DNA of 22,319 bases, from the NCBI GenBank assembly GCA_043798715.1, contig JAZDOK010000078.1, positions 1-22,319 of the forward strand. The letters are read 5' to 3'. Positions within the stretch are counted from its first letter, which is position 1. Each line of letters opens with the position of its first letter. The notes under the pieces were generated by a model. It did not search any database. It was not told where the DNA came from and saw only the letters and a program-made list of their open reading frames with translations. The stretch comes from JAZDOK01 sp043798715. Lineage in GTDB: Bacteria > Vulcanimicrobiota > JAZDOK01. A program made the translations under genes and the position numbers. Of this stretch, positions 15,039-22,284 are shown piece by piece.

Positions 15039-15055
15039 GTTAACAGGATGTTAAC
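15039..15055. promoter_or_regulatory. GTTAAC-N5-GTTAAC site upstream of the short C11 gene
   Basis: Two GTTAAC hexamers repeat with an 11-bp period, 97-113 bases upstream of the start. The distal one covers the stop codon of mraZ. A site of the same layout (ATTAAC-N5-GTTAAC) lies at a similar distance upstream of the other C11 gene. An activator site is one reading. Confidence 0.4.
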
Positions 15056-15455
15056 TTTTCTTCAACGCGATGTGGCTCTCCCAGAGCTGCTGGTTCCAGA
15101 TCTCTATCCAGTAGAGATTTCCGGAGAAGAGAATGTCGCCCGTCAGCCTTGCATACTCCCGAAGTTCCATGGGAATCGCCAGACGCCCCTGGCGATCGGG
15201 ATTCGTGATATAGCTCATGGCGACCACCTTGGAGACTTCATCCATTTCCTCATCGCTGAGATTCCCACTTTCATGGATGCGCTCCAGGTATTCCTCCCAG
15301 CGATCGAGGGAAAAAAGGCGCAGAAAAACGCCTTCCCCCAAAGTGACGACGCACTGGGGAGACATGGCGGTTTTGAAGGGCTCGGGCAAAGAAACCCGTC
15401 CCCGCGCATCTATGGGGCGGATATACTGGCCGAGCAGAACTTCATTAGCTCTCAC
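15051..15455 (-). CDS. mraZ: MraZ-family protein
   Basis: This 134-residue protein has two SpoVT/AbrB-like half-domains, each with its signature: IRPIDARGRVSLP (about 12-24) and TNPDRQGRLAIP (about 83-94), then LREYARLTG and IEIWNQQLWE. The length is slightly below the usual 140-150. MraZ is a ring-forming DNA-binding regulator of the division and cell-wall (dcw) cluster, where it normally precedes rsmH. Here no rsmH, ftsL or ftsI follows; the next gene is a C11 peptidase, so this is a displaced or extra copy. The start is GTG 15455 with GGAGGAG 4-5 bases upstream. I did not see the TGGG repeat array that MraZ binds in E. coli. Confidence 0.85.
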   Translation of the reverse strand: MRANEVLLGQYIRPIDARGRVSLPEPFKTAMSPQCVVTLGEGVFLRLFSLDRWEEYLERIHESGNLSDEEMDEVSKVVAMSYITNPDRQGRLAIPMELREYARLTGDILFSGNLYWIEIWNQQLWESHIALKKS

Positions 15456-15544
15456 AGAGCTCCTCCAGGAATGGCTTCATGGCGATGGGAAGTGTTTCCA
15501 AAGAGGAGGTTTCGCCCAGAAAAAAGAGAAATCCTTTGTTAGGA

Positions 15545-15579
15545 TTCAGAAGGCAGGAGTCAGAATCCAGAAGGCAGAG
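15545..15579. repeat. Degenerate heptanucleotide repeat, five units
   Basis: Five 7-base units of the form NNCAGRR run without gaps between the divergent mraZ and phosphoesterase genes. They are preceded by a short hairpin (AATCCT at 15530-15535 with AGGATT at 15541-15546). Heptamer arrays of this CAGGAGT/CAGAATT kind are known as dispersed repeats in several phyla, and no function is evident here. Confidence 0.6.
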
Positions 15580-15603
15580 TTGTTCCGCTGATGGAAGGGA
15601 AAA

Positions 15604-16761
15604 ATGTTTATGAATAAATCTGTGCGAGTCAATGGAAAATTTCTTGTTATTCTTCTGGTTTTATGGAGCTGCCTGGCTGCAACTTGTCTCCCGGTGCCCG
15701 CCGGAGATGGCGCTTTCCGCTTCGTCGTATTCGGCGACAACCGGTCGGCCGGCCCTGAAGCCCCGTTACCCGAGTCTTTCCCGCGCATCATAAGCGAAGT
15801 GTCGCTTTTTCGCCCGGACCTTGTTTTTCATACCGGAGACTTCGTCTCCGGGGGGCGGACCGCCGAGGAGACGGAAAAGCAGTACCGCAATTCCCTGGAG
15901 GTTATAAAGAAACTGCCCGTCCCATTCCACCTGGCCCCCGGCAACCATGAATTCAATGGGGCCGGCGGACGCGAGATCTATAAAAGGCTGATCAGCCCGA
16001 AATCGTATTATTCCCTTGACTTTCAAAATTCCCACTTCATCCTCCTTAACACCGACATGGAAGGGGACGCTGGATGGATCAGGGGGGAGCAGATGGCCTG
16101 GCTCAAAAAGGACCTGGAGAAAAACAAGGCAAAAAAACATATCTTCGTCTTCTTCCACCGCCCGCCCTTTGCGCCTCTCAACCTGGACTTTGACACCGTA
16201 AGACACAAGCACATGGATTTCGCCTCCCGGGAGAACCGCGACGAACTGGTCGCCCTTTTTGCGAAATATCATGTCAACACCGTCTTCTCCGCGCACGAAC
16301 ATCTCTATGCCTCCGAAGTTCACCAGGGTGTCCGTTACACCACCACCGCGGGACTCGGGGCCCCCATGTATGCTCCCCCGGAAAAGGGCGGTTTTCTGCA
16401 CTACCTTCTCGTTTCCGTGGACGGAAGAGAGGTCACGACCCGGGTTATTGAACCCTGGCACCTTTTTTCCGAGTTTCACGAAAACGACGGAAACCACAAC
16501 GCCCCATGGGTGATTCTCCTCAATACCAACTGCGAGTCGGTCACCCTGGACGGCGTCGTCCTGAACGCTCTCCCCGGCGACTACGCGGTGGATATGGCCC
16601 CCATGCCCGAATCCTTCAAGTCAAAACAGTTCTACAGAAAAGCCTGTGCCGAAATTCTCGAAAAACAAACCTCTCCGGACGGAGTCTCCACCTCCCTGCG
16701 CATCCGGGTTCAACTCCCTCCGGGAGTACCGGTGAAAGTCAGGCTGATAAAAAAAGACTGA
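15604..16761 (+). CDS. Secreted calcineurin-like metallophosphoesterase
   Basis: This protein of 385 residues (383 if the start is ATG 15610, better spaced from AAGGGA) has an N-terminal signal peptide (KFLVILLVLWSCLAATC), so it acts outside the cytoplasm. No proper lipobox is seen. The metal ligands are in order: FGDNR (D45), TGDF (D79), GNHE (113-116), FFHRPPF (about 180-186) and SAHEHLY (about 229-235). This is the pattern of purple acid phosphatase-like enzymes with a dinuclear metal centre. The last 100 residues look like an added beta-rich domain. The substrate could be a phosphomonoester or nucleotide. It is a single gene, divergent from mraZ. Its stop codon lies inside the hairpin that terminates the opposing operon. 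Confidence 0.85.
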   Translation: MFMNKSVRVNGKFLVILLVLWSCLAATCLPVPAGDGAFRFVVFGDNRSAGPEAPLPESFPRIISEVSLFRPDLVFHTGDFVSGGRTAEETEKQYRNSLEVIKKLPVPFHLAPGNHEFNGAGGREIYKRLISPKSYYSLDFQNSHFILLNTDMEGDAGWIRGEQMAWLKKDLEKNKAKKHIFVFFHRPPFAPLNLDFDTVRHKHMDFASRENRDELVALFAKYHVNTVFSAHEHLYASEVHQGVRYTTTAGLGAPMYAPPEKGGFLHYLLVSVDGREVTTRVIEPWHLFSEFHENDGNHNAPWVILLNTNCESVTLDGVVLNALPGDYAVDMAPMPESFKSKQFYRKACAEILEKQTSPDGVSTSLRIRVQLPPGVPVKVRLIKKD

Positions 16762-16781
16762 GCCGGAAAAGCGGCTCAGTC
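16750..16781 (-). terminator. Intrinsic terminator of the pilT-pilU-cNMP operon
   Basis: GACTGAGCCG and CGGCTCAGTC (16756-16765 and 16772-16781) form a perfect 10-bp stem with a 6-base loop. On the minus strand it is followed by TTTTTT, 28 bases after the stop of the cNMP/GAF gene. In the plus direction no T-tract follows, so it is at best a weak terminator for the phosphoesterase gene. Confidence 0.85.
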
Positions 16782-16808
16782 CTGGTAAGCGAGGGCTTCG
16801 TGAATTTT

Positions 16809-17771
16809 CTAGACCCGGATGCGGCGGAGCCTCATCCGGTCATCTTCTTCTTTCCTGAAGGAAGCATTTTCCAGGGCCGGAGCCACCTGGCTTGAGATGC
16901 CTATCAGAAGGTTTTTCTGGGCGGAGGTAAAGGCCCTCTCGCGGCTGTGGCTGAATAGGGCCAGGAAGCCCAGGAAGTTATCACCCGAAAGAAGGGGGTA
17001 GGCAATCAGCGCCTTGGCGTCGGAAAAACGCCCGTCCTTGAAAAGTTCCTCCTCGGAAGGATTTCCCTCGTGGAAAATGCGGCTCTTCCTGAGGATGCGC
17101 AGGAGCGGTTCACTTCCGGAAAGGCCCAGGTCCCCCAGTTCTTCTGCCTTGAAACCCGTGCTTTTTTTAATCTCGAACTCCTCGGTGAATTTGTTGTAGA
17201 GGGCCAGGATGCCTGAATCCGCCGCCGGCACCGCCCGCATTACAATGGAAAAAACCTCTTCGATCAATTCGCTTATGTTCCGGCAGGAGGCGATGACCTT
17301 TCCTGTTTCATAGACCGCCACCTGTTCCCGGCCGCTCTCCCGGAGCCTTTTCGAGAGAACCACGATCATGCCGGAAAGGACGTCGGTTGCCGTCTTGGCG
17401 TCCATGTCCGGAAGTTCCATGAGATCATGGCGTGAGATGCGCAGGAGATCCAGGTCGGTGCGGGCCATAATGGTGGCCGAGCGGGGCTGGTTGTCAAAAA
17501 GGGCCATTTCTCCGAAAAACTCCCCCTCGGCGATTATACCCAGTGACTTATAGTCGTTCTTCTCGCGGTCCACGGTCTTGAGGACGGCCGCTTCTCCCGA
17601 GAGAATGAAGTACATGGCGTCGCCCGGCTCCCCCTCTTCAAAGACATGTTCATCCCTGGGGCAGGTCCGCTCGGTGACACCCATCGAAAGGGCGCGGAGA
17701 ACCCCCTCATCGAGGCCCTGGAAGAGCGGGATCTGCTTCATTTTTTCCAATAGTTCTGATTTTTCCGGCAT
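16809..17771 (-). CDS. Cyclic-nucleotide-binding domain plus GAF domain protein
   Basis: This 320-residue protein begins with a CRP-like cyclic-nucleotide-binding domain (about 10-130). It keeps the phosphate-binding cassette GEFFGEMALFDNQPRSATIMA, with Glu and Arg at the positions that hold cAMP or cGMP. A GAF domain follows (about 165-305), and a basic tail MRLRRIRV ends it. No helix-turn-helix is present, so it is not a CRP-type transcription factor. It probably passes a nucleotide signal to a partner protein. The start is ATG 17771 with AGGAGG 9-10 bases upstream, built from the last codons and stop of the preceding pilU-like gene (6-base gap), which predicts translational coupling. Its partner is therefore plausibly a pilus ATPase. 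Confidence 0.85.
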   Translation of the reverse strand: MPEKSELLEKMKQIPLFQGLDEGVLRALSMGVTERTCPRDEHVFEEGEPGDAMYFILSGEAAVLKTVDREKNDYKSLGIIAEGEFFGEMALFDNQPRSATIMARTDLDLLRISRHDLMELPDMDAKTATDVLSGMIVVLSKRLRESGREQVAVYETGKVIASCRNISELIEEVFSIVMRAVPAADSGILALYNKFTEEFEIKKSTGFKAEELGDLGLSGSEPLLRILRKSRIFHEGNPSEEELFKDGRFSDAKALIAYPLLSGDNFLGFLALFSHSRERAFTSAQKNLLIGISSQVAPALENASFRKEEDDRMRLRRIRV

Positions 17772-17777
17772 GGCTTT

Positions 17778-18902
17778 CTAACCTCCTGGAGCGGTAGTGT
17801 CTGCCTGCGGGGCGGGCTCAATAGGGTGCTGGGAGGCGAAGTTCGCCGTCTTCATCTGCATCCGCAGGGCGTTGGGATTGTTGCTGATGGCCAGCGCATC
17901 GCTCTCGTTGATCGCCCCCGAGCGGATTAGACCGACGAGGCACTGGTTCATGGTCTGCATGTTGTAATAGGTGGAAGATTCCTCGATCGCCTTGTCTATG
18001 TTGCCGATTTTGTCCGTCTCGATCAGCTTCCGGATGGTGGGTGAGTTGATCATGATTTCCTGGGCGGCGACCCTCCCGGATCCGTCGGCCTTCTTCACGA
18101 GCCGCTGGGAGATAACCGACAGAAGACAGAGAGACAGTTTCATACGGACCTGGTGCTGTTCGTTCGGAGGAAAGGCATTGATGACGCGGTCCACGGACTG
18201 CTTGGCGTCATTGGTGTGCAGGGTTGAAAAAACCAGATGCCCCGTCTCGGCGGCGGTCATGGCGATGCTGATGGTCTCGGGATCGCGCATTTCCCCTACC
18301 AGGACGACGTCGGGATCCTGGCGCAGGGCCCTTCTTAAGGCTTCGGCGAACGAGAGCGTATCGGAGCCGACCTCTCTCTGGTTGATAACGCAGTTCTTGT
18401 CCTCGTGCACGAATTCAATGGGGTCCTCGATGGTCAGGATGTGCTTGTACTGGCTGGTGTTGATTGCGTCGATCATCGCCGCCAGGGTGGTGGATTTTCC
18501 CGATCCGGTAGGGCCGGTAACCAGGACCAGCCCCTGCTCTTTTTCTACCAGGGTGGAGAGTATCGGCGGCAGGGCAAGCGATTGCAGGGAAGGGATCTCC
18601 GATGGAATGGCCCGGAACACCGCTCCCATGACTCCCTTCTGGAAAAGAATATTGCCGCGGTATCGTGAGATCCCCTCGATGTGGTGGGAGAAGTCCAGTT
18701 CCCGCTCCATCTCCAGCTTCTTCTTCTGGGCCTCCGTAAGAACGGAGAAAAGCATCTCCCTCACATTCTCCTCGGTCAGGGGATCCATCTTGGTGGGGGT
18801 CAGTTCCCCCTTGAGGCGAATCATGAGGGGCAGACCCACCTTGATGTGGAGATCGGAACCCTTGACCTGAATCAAAAAACTGAGGGCCTCGTTCAGAGTC
18901 AT
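17778..18902 (-). CDS. pilU: Type IV pilus retraction ATPase, PilT/PilU family (second copy)
   Basis: This 374-residue secretion-ATPase has an N-terminal PAS-like part (1-105) and a RecA-like part with Walker A GPTGSGKST (130-138), Asp box ILTIEDPIEF, Walker B VVLVGEMRD and His box HLVFSTLHT. The C-terminal region SPTIRKLIETDK...NMQTMNQCL departs from the PilT consensus AIRNLIRE...GMQTLDQ, and the tail is Ala/Pro-rich. For these reasons I prefer a PilU-like accessory retraction ATPase, though the symbol is tentative. Such ATPases form hexamers at the cytoplasmic base of the pilus. The start is ATG 18902 with GAGGAGG 8 bases upstream. It follows pilT by 22 bases in the same operon. Confidence 0.88.
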   Translation of the reverse strand: MTLNEALSFLIQVKGSDLHIKVGLPLMIRLKGELTPTKMDPLTEENVREMLFSVLTEAQKKKLEMERELDFSHHIEGISRYRGNILFQKGVMGAVFRAIPSEIPSLQSLALPPILSTLVEKEQGLVLVTGPTGSGKSTTLAAMIDAINTSQYKHILTIEDPIEFVHEDKNCVINQREVGSDTLSFAEALRRALRQDPDVVLVGEMRDPETISIAMTAAETGHLVFSTLHTNDAKQSVDRVINAFPPNEQHQVRMKLSLCLLSVISQRLVKKADGSGRVAAQEIMINSPTIRKLIETDKIGNIDKAIEESSTYYNMQTMNQCLVGLIRSGAINESDALAISNNPNALRMQMKTANFASQHPIEPAPQADTTAPGG

Positions 18903-18924
18903 CCCGTATTCCTCCTCTCTAGAA

Positions 18925-19989
18925 CTATCTCAGATAGGCGTTAAGCTGGTCGGGATCGTGGCACTTGGCCAAGGCTTCCTCGTTGGTAATCAAACCCTGG
19001 AGGAAGAGGTTGGAGAGCGATTTGTCCATGGTGATCATGCCGAGCTTGCCCCCGGTTTCCAGGGCGCCGTAGAGCTGGTGCGTCTTGCCCTCCCGGATGA
19101 GGGAGGAAATTCCGGAATTGACGATCAAAATCTCCCTGGCCGCGACTCTTCCCTTCCCGTCAGCCCTGGCGATCAGTATCTGGCAGACGACGGCCTTGAG
19201 CGAGTTGGCGAGCTGAACCCGGATTTGCTGCTGTTGGTAGGGTGGGAAAACGTCAACGATCCGGTCGATGGTCTGAGGCGCATCGCTGGTGTGCAGGGTG
19301 CCGAAAACAAGGTGCCCCGTCTCGGCGGCCGAGATGGCCAGGGAAATCGTCTCCAGGTCGCGCATCTCCCCCACCAATATGATGTCAGGATCCTGGCGAA
19401 GCGAGGACTTGAGGGCATTGGCGAAGGATAGGGTCTGGCTCCCCACCTCCCGCTGCGTGATGACGCAATATTTCTGGTCATACACAAACTCGATGGGATC
19501 TTCGATCGTCAGAATGTGATCCCGGCGGGTCTGGTTGATGAGTTCGATGAGGGATGCCAGCGTTGTGGATTTTCCACTGCCGGTCGGCCCGGTAACCAGC
19601 ACCAATCCTTTTTGCAGAGCGGTCAGTTTTGTTACGGCCTCCGAGAGCATGAGCTGTTCGGGCGTGGGAATCTGGGAGCCGATGACCCTGAGAACCGCCC
19701 CGGTGCCGTCCTTGTGCATGTGCACATTAAGCCTGAAACGCGAGAGTCCCGGGATATTGTAGGAGCAGTCCAGTTCCAGGGTTTCTTCGAACTTCTGTTT
19801 CTGCTCATCGAACAGAACCCCGTAGATCATTCCCTTGATATTATCATGGGAGAGCGGCTGGAATTCTTCGAGGGGTCCGATGGAACCTTTGACCCGGACC
19901 ATCGGCGGGCGGCCGACTACGAGGTGGATGTCCGAGGCTCCGATTTCCACGGCGCGTTCCAGGACTGGAAATATGTCGTCACTTTGCAT
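18925..19989 (-). CDS. pilT: Type IV pilus retraction ATPase PilT
   Basis: I start at ATG 19989 (354 residues, the usual PilT size) with AGAGG 7 bases upstream. The frame is open to 20115 but that extra sequence is not PilT-like. Visible parts: ASDIHLVVGRPPMVRVKG at the N-terminus, Walker A GPTGSGKST (134-142), ILTIEDPIEFVY, IILVGEMRD, HLVFGTLHT and the PilT-specific SSLIREGKTHQL. PilT powers pilus disassembly for twitching, surface sensing and DNA uptake. It is first of three genes with the pilU-like gene and the cNMP/GAF gene. It is divergent from the long C11 gene. No pilB, pilC or pilin gene lies in the window. Confidence 0.92.
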   Translation of the reverse strand: MQSDDIFPVLERAVEIGASDIHLVVGRPPMVRVKGSIGPLEEFQPLSHDNIKGMIYGVLFDEQKQKFEETLELDCSYNIPGLSRFRLNVHMHKDGTGAVLRVIGSQIPTPEQLMLSEAVTKLTALQKGLVLVTGPTGSGKSTTLASLIELINQTRRDHILTIEDPIEFVYDQKYCVITQREVGSQTLSFANALKSSLRQDPDIILVGEMRDLETISLAISAAETGHLVFGTLHTSDAPQTIDRIVDVFPPYQQQQIRVQLANSLKAVVCQILIARADGKGRVAAREILIVNSGISSLIREGKTHQLYGALETGGKLGMITMDKSLSNLFLQGLITNEEALAKCHDPDQLNAYLR

Positions 19990-20036
19990 AGGAACACCTC
20001 TTTTTTGAAGAGTTTTTACGATCATTCCACCCTCGA

Positions 20037-20051
20037 ACAGGAAACTCCTGT
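20037..20051. promoter_or_regulatory. Perfect dyad between pilT and the long C11 gene
   Basis: ACAGGA-AAC-TCCTGT is a perfect 6-3-6 palindrome, 48-62 bases upstream of the pilT start. It has the size of an operator for a dimeric regulator; no specific regulator is recognised. Confidence 0.35.
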
Positions 20052-20056
20052 AAAAA

Positions 20057-20073
20057 ATTAACAATTTGTTAAC
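20057..20073. promoter_or_regulatory. ATTAAC-N5-GTTAAC site upstream of the long C11 gene
   Basis: Two hexamers with an 11-bp period lie 91-107 bases before ATG 20164, in the same arrangement as the site before the short C11 gene. The site also lies upstream of pilT, so it could serve either direction. Confidence 0.4.
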
Positions 20074-20092
20074 AATTCCGAGAGGCAAACAA

Positions 20093-20122
20093 TTGATTTT
20101 CCATCCCTCTTCCAAGTATAAT
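20093..20122 (+). promoter_or_regulatory. Sigma70-type promoter of the long C11 gene
   Basis: TTGATT (20093-20098) and a perfect TATAAT (20117-20122) are 18 bases apart and about 40 bases upstream of the start codon. GAGG near 20152 is the ribosome-binding site. Confidence 0.65.
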
Positions 20123-20163
20123 GATAAAGTATCTAAGACTGTGACGGAAGCGAGGCTGACTTT

Positions 20164-22227
20164 ATGGAGCTAGACAAAATTAAGGGCAACCTGGTACGGG
20201 ACTACATGTCCAGCAGACCCAGCCCCATTGACCCCACCAAGGCGGAAGACGGGTATGCCAAGGAGCTTGAGCACCCGACCCAGCTTGCGCCCGACACGGT
20301 GAATCTCTCCTTCAAGAAAATGAAGGGGATGAAGGGCCTCCCGCCACAGGAAGAAGGCCCGCCCAAAAAGAAGTGGACCGTCCTTTTCTATCTTGACGGC
20401 AACAACAACCTCCAGGGCCTAGCCACGGCCAACGTCCGGCAGTTGGAGACCGTCGGAACCAACAAGGACGTCAACCTGGTGGCCCAGTTATCAAGGGGCC
20501 CCAAGTTTTACGACAAATATACCCATGACTGGAGCGGGGCCAAGCGCTACGAAATCCAGAAGAACCCCACTCCGCTCGATCCCAACCAGGAGATGCTCCA
20601 CTGGCTGGTGCCTCCTTTCACCAGCAACATCATCTCCCCCGTCAAGGAGGATCTCGGAACGGTGGACATGGGGGATCCCAAGAACCTCCAGGATTTCCTG
20701 CGCTGGGGAATCAAGAATTATCCCGCTGAAAACTACATGGTGGTGCTCATGGACCACGGCGCCGGCTACCTGGGCTCCATGCAGGATGAAAAGACCGGCC
20801 ACATCATCTCCAACGAGAAGCTGGCCGAGGTATTGAAAGACGCCGGGAAGACGGCCGGCAAGGAAATAGACATCGTGGCTTTCGACGCCTGCCTCATGGG
20901 CCAGGCCGAAGTCGCCCACCAGCTCAAGGACAGCGCCAAGATACTGATCGGCTCCGAGGAGAACGAAGCCGGGGCCGCCACGCCCTTCGCCCCCATCATG
21001 AAAGACATCCAGGATGGCGCCGCGACCCTGACGCCCCAGGAAGTAGCCAAGCTCTATGTATATGAATGCGCCAAGCAGCCCATGGCCGAAAATTTCACCC
21101 CCACCCAGTCGGCCATCGATCTCAAGAAGATGGACGGGGTCAAAGCCTCTATAGACAACCTGGCCAAGTCACTGAAGGAGAGCAATGTAGACAAGGAAGT
21201 GACCCGGGAGATCATCAGCAAGACCCAGCGTTACTGTAACGCCGTCTATTACAAGCCCTACGTGGACTACCGCGACCTCCAGGACTTCGCTGAAAAAATA
21301 ACCGCCGATACGAGGGTGGGCGATCAGGCCGTCAAAAAGGCGGCCCAGGACGTCATCGCCTCGGTCCAGGGGGCGGTCATCGCCGAGGAGCACACCGGGA
21401 AACTGGTCAAGGATTCCCACGGAATGTCCATCTACCTTCCGGACAACTACGGCTTCGACCAGGCGCCCAAGGCCTTCCCGCCGGCCACTTATCAGAAGAC
21501 CCATCATTACCAGGATACGCCCATGGCCAAGGACACCCAGTGGGACGAGTTCCTCACCTCCGTGGCCAAGGACACCAAGTTCCATGAATTTTTGCGCAAC
21601 CTCGGAGTATCCGACAAGGTCATTGACGGCCTCCACTCGACCCGCCTCGTCGTCGAAAAGCCGCTCAAGCTGGCTTTAGGCGCTACCGCCAACATAGGCG
21701 GCTGGGAGGCCTGGGGCGCGGCCCGGGGACAGGGTCCCCGCCCATATCTATGGGGCCTGGTGGGAGCGCAGCTGGCCGCCAAGCTGGGCGCCATCGGCGG
21801 AGGATACAAGGCCTTCAATGGAGCCGAGCAGATTTTCAAGGGACTTCAGGCCAAGCCGGAAGAGGGACGCACCCAGAAAGTGGTGGACGGAGTTCTTGAC
21901 ACCGCCACCGGTGCGGCCACCACCGCCGCCTGCGTCGGCATGGCCGTGGCCGCTGCCGCCGGGATCACCACCACTGCCGGGATCGTGGCCGTGGCCCTCC
22001 CCATCGCCAAGTCGGTCTATGACACCTACATGAAGATAAAGGCTGCCAACAAGGAAGAAGATCCCAAGCCCAAGGAGGCCAAGTCCGTCGAAGACAAACT
22101 CAAAGATATGGCCGAGTGGGCCACCCCGGGCGGCATCGCCGGCTCAGTGGCCGGGGCCGTCGTCAACGGCATCGGGAACGTCATCGCCGGAAAGCACAAG
22201 GCCAAAGAGGACCCCAAAGCCTCCTGA
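20164..22227 (+). CDS. Clostripain-family (C11) cysteine peptidase, long form with C-terminal extension
   Basis: This 687-residue paralogue of the short C11 protein has its core from about residue 68 (KKKWTVLFYLDGNNN). The dyad is H198 (LMDHGAG) and C243 (AFDACLMGQAEVAHQL). The peptidase part ends near 490 at DTQWDEFL, where the short form also ends. Residues about 495-687 are an added region with a Gly/Ala-rich stretch. Two further parts are a hydrophobic segment near 580-620 (ACVGMAVAAAAGITTTAG within it) and GGIAGSVAGAVVNGIGN near the end, a glycine-zipper-like pattern. No signal peptide is present. The N-terminal PDTVNLS (43-49) recalls the short form. It has its own promoter and terminator. 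The extension could bind membrane or be a processed product; this is inference. Confidence 0.87.
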   Translation: MELDKIKGNLVRDYMSSRPSPIDPTKAEDGYAKELEHPTQLAPDTVNLSFKKMKGMKGLPPQEEGPPKKKWTVLFYLDGNNNLQGLATANVRQLETVGTNKDVNLVAQLSRGPKFYDKYTHDWSGAKRYEIQKNPTPLDPNQEMLHWLVPPFTSNIISPVKEDLGTVDMGDPKNLQDFLRWGIKNYPAENYMVVLMDHGAGYLGSMQDEKTGHIISNEKLAEVLKDAGKTAGKEIDIVAFDACLMGQAEVAHQLKDSAKILIGSEENEAGAATPFAPIMKDIQDGAATLTPQEVAKLYVYECAKQPMAENFTPTQSAIDLKKMDGVKASIDNLAKSLKESNVDKEVTREIISKTQRYCNAVYYKPYVDYRDLQDFAEKITADTRVGDQAVKKAAQDVIASVQGAVIAEEHTGKLVKDSHGMSIYLPDNYGFDQAPKAFPPATYQKTHHYQDTPMAKDTQWDEFLTSVAKDTKFHEFLRNLGVSDKVIDGLHSTRLVVEKPLKLALGATANIGGWEAWGAARGQGPRPYLWGLVGAQLAAKLGAIGGGYKAFNGAEQIFKGLQAKPEEGRTQKVVDGVLDTATGAATTAACVGMAVAAAAGITTTAGIVAVALPIAKSVYDTYMKIKAANKEEDPKPKEAKSVEDKLKDMAEWATPGGIAGSVAGAVVNGIGNVIAGKHKAKEDPKAS

Positions 22228-22257
22228 GCGGCTAACAAACTTTACTAATTCAGCGTG

Positions 22258-22284
22258 CAATAGGCCGACGGAGTCGGCCTATTG
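22258..22284 (+). terminator. Strong hairpin terminator after the long C11 gene
   Basis: A perfect 12-bp stem (22258-22269 with 22273-22284, CAATAGGCCGAC and its complement) closes a 3-base GGA loop, 30 bases after the stop codon. The T-tract is poor (ATTATAAGG), but the symmetry means it could work in both directions. The remaining 35 bases of the window show nothing recognisable. Confidence 0.7.

Noticed and set aside
15545..15579. CRISPR or direct-repeat array for a phage site
   Set aside because: The unit is only 7 bases, degenerate and without spacers.
15766..16497. Minus-strand frame of 243 codons inside the phosphoesterase gene
   Set aside because: The plus strand carries all metal-binding motifs in order plus a signal peptide, and the opposite frame has no such support.
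16809..17771. CRP/FNR transcription factor
   Set aside because: A cyclic-nucleotide domain is present, but the C-terminus is a GAF domain and no helix-turn-helix can be seen.
19990..20115. Upstream start for pilT
   Set aside because: The extra 42 residues do not resemble PilT and would cover the regulatory gap; ATG 19989 has a good ribosome-binding site and gives the standard length.
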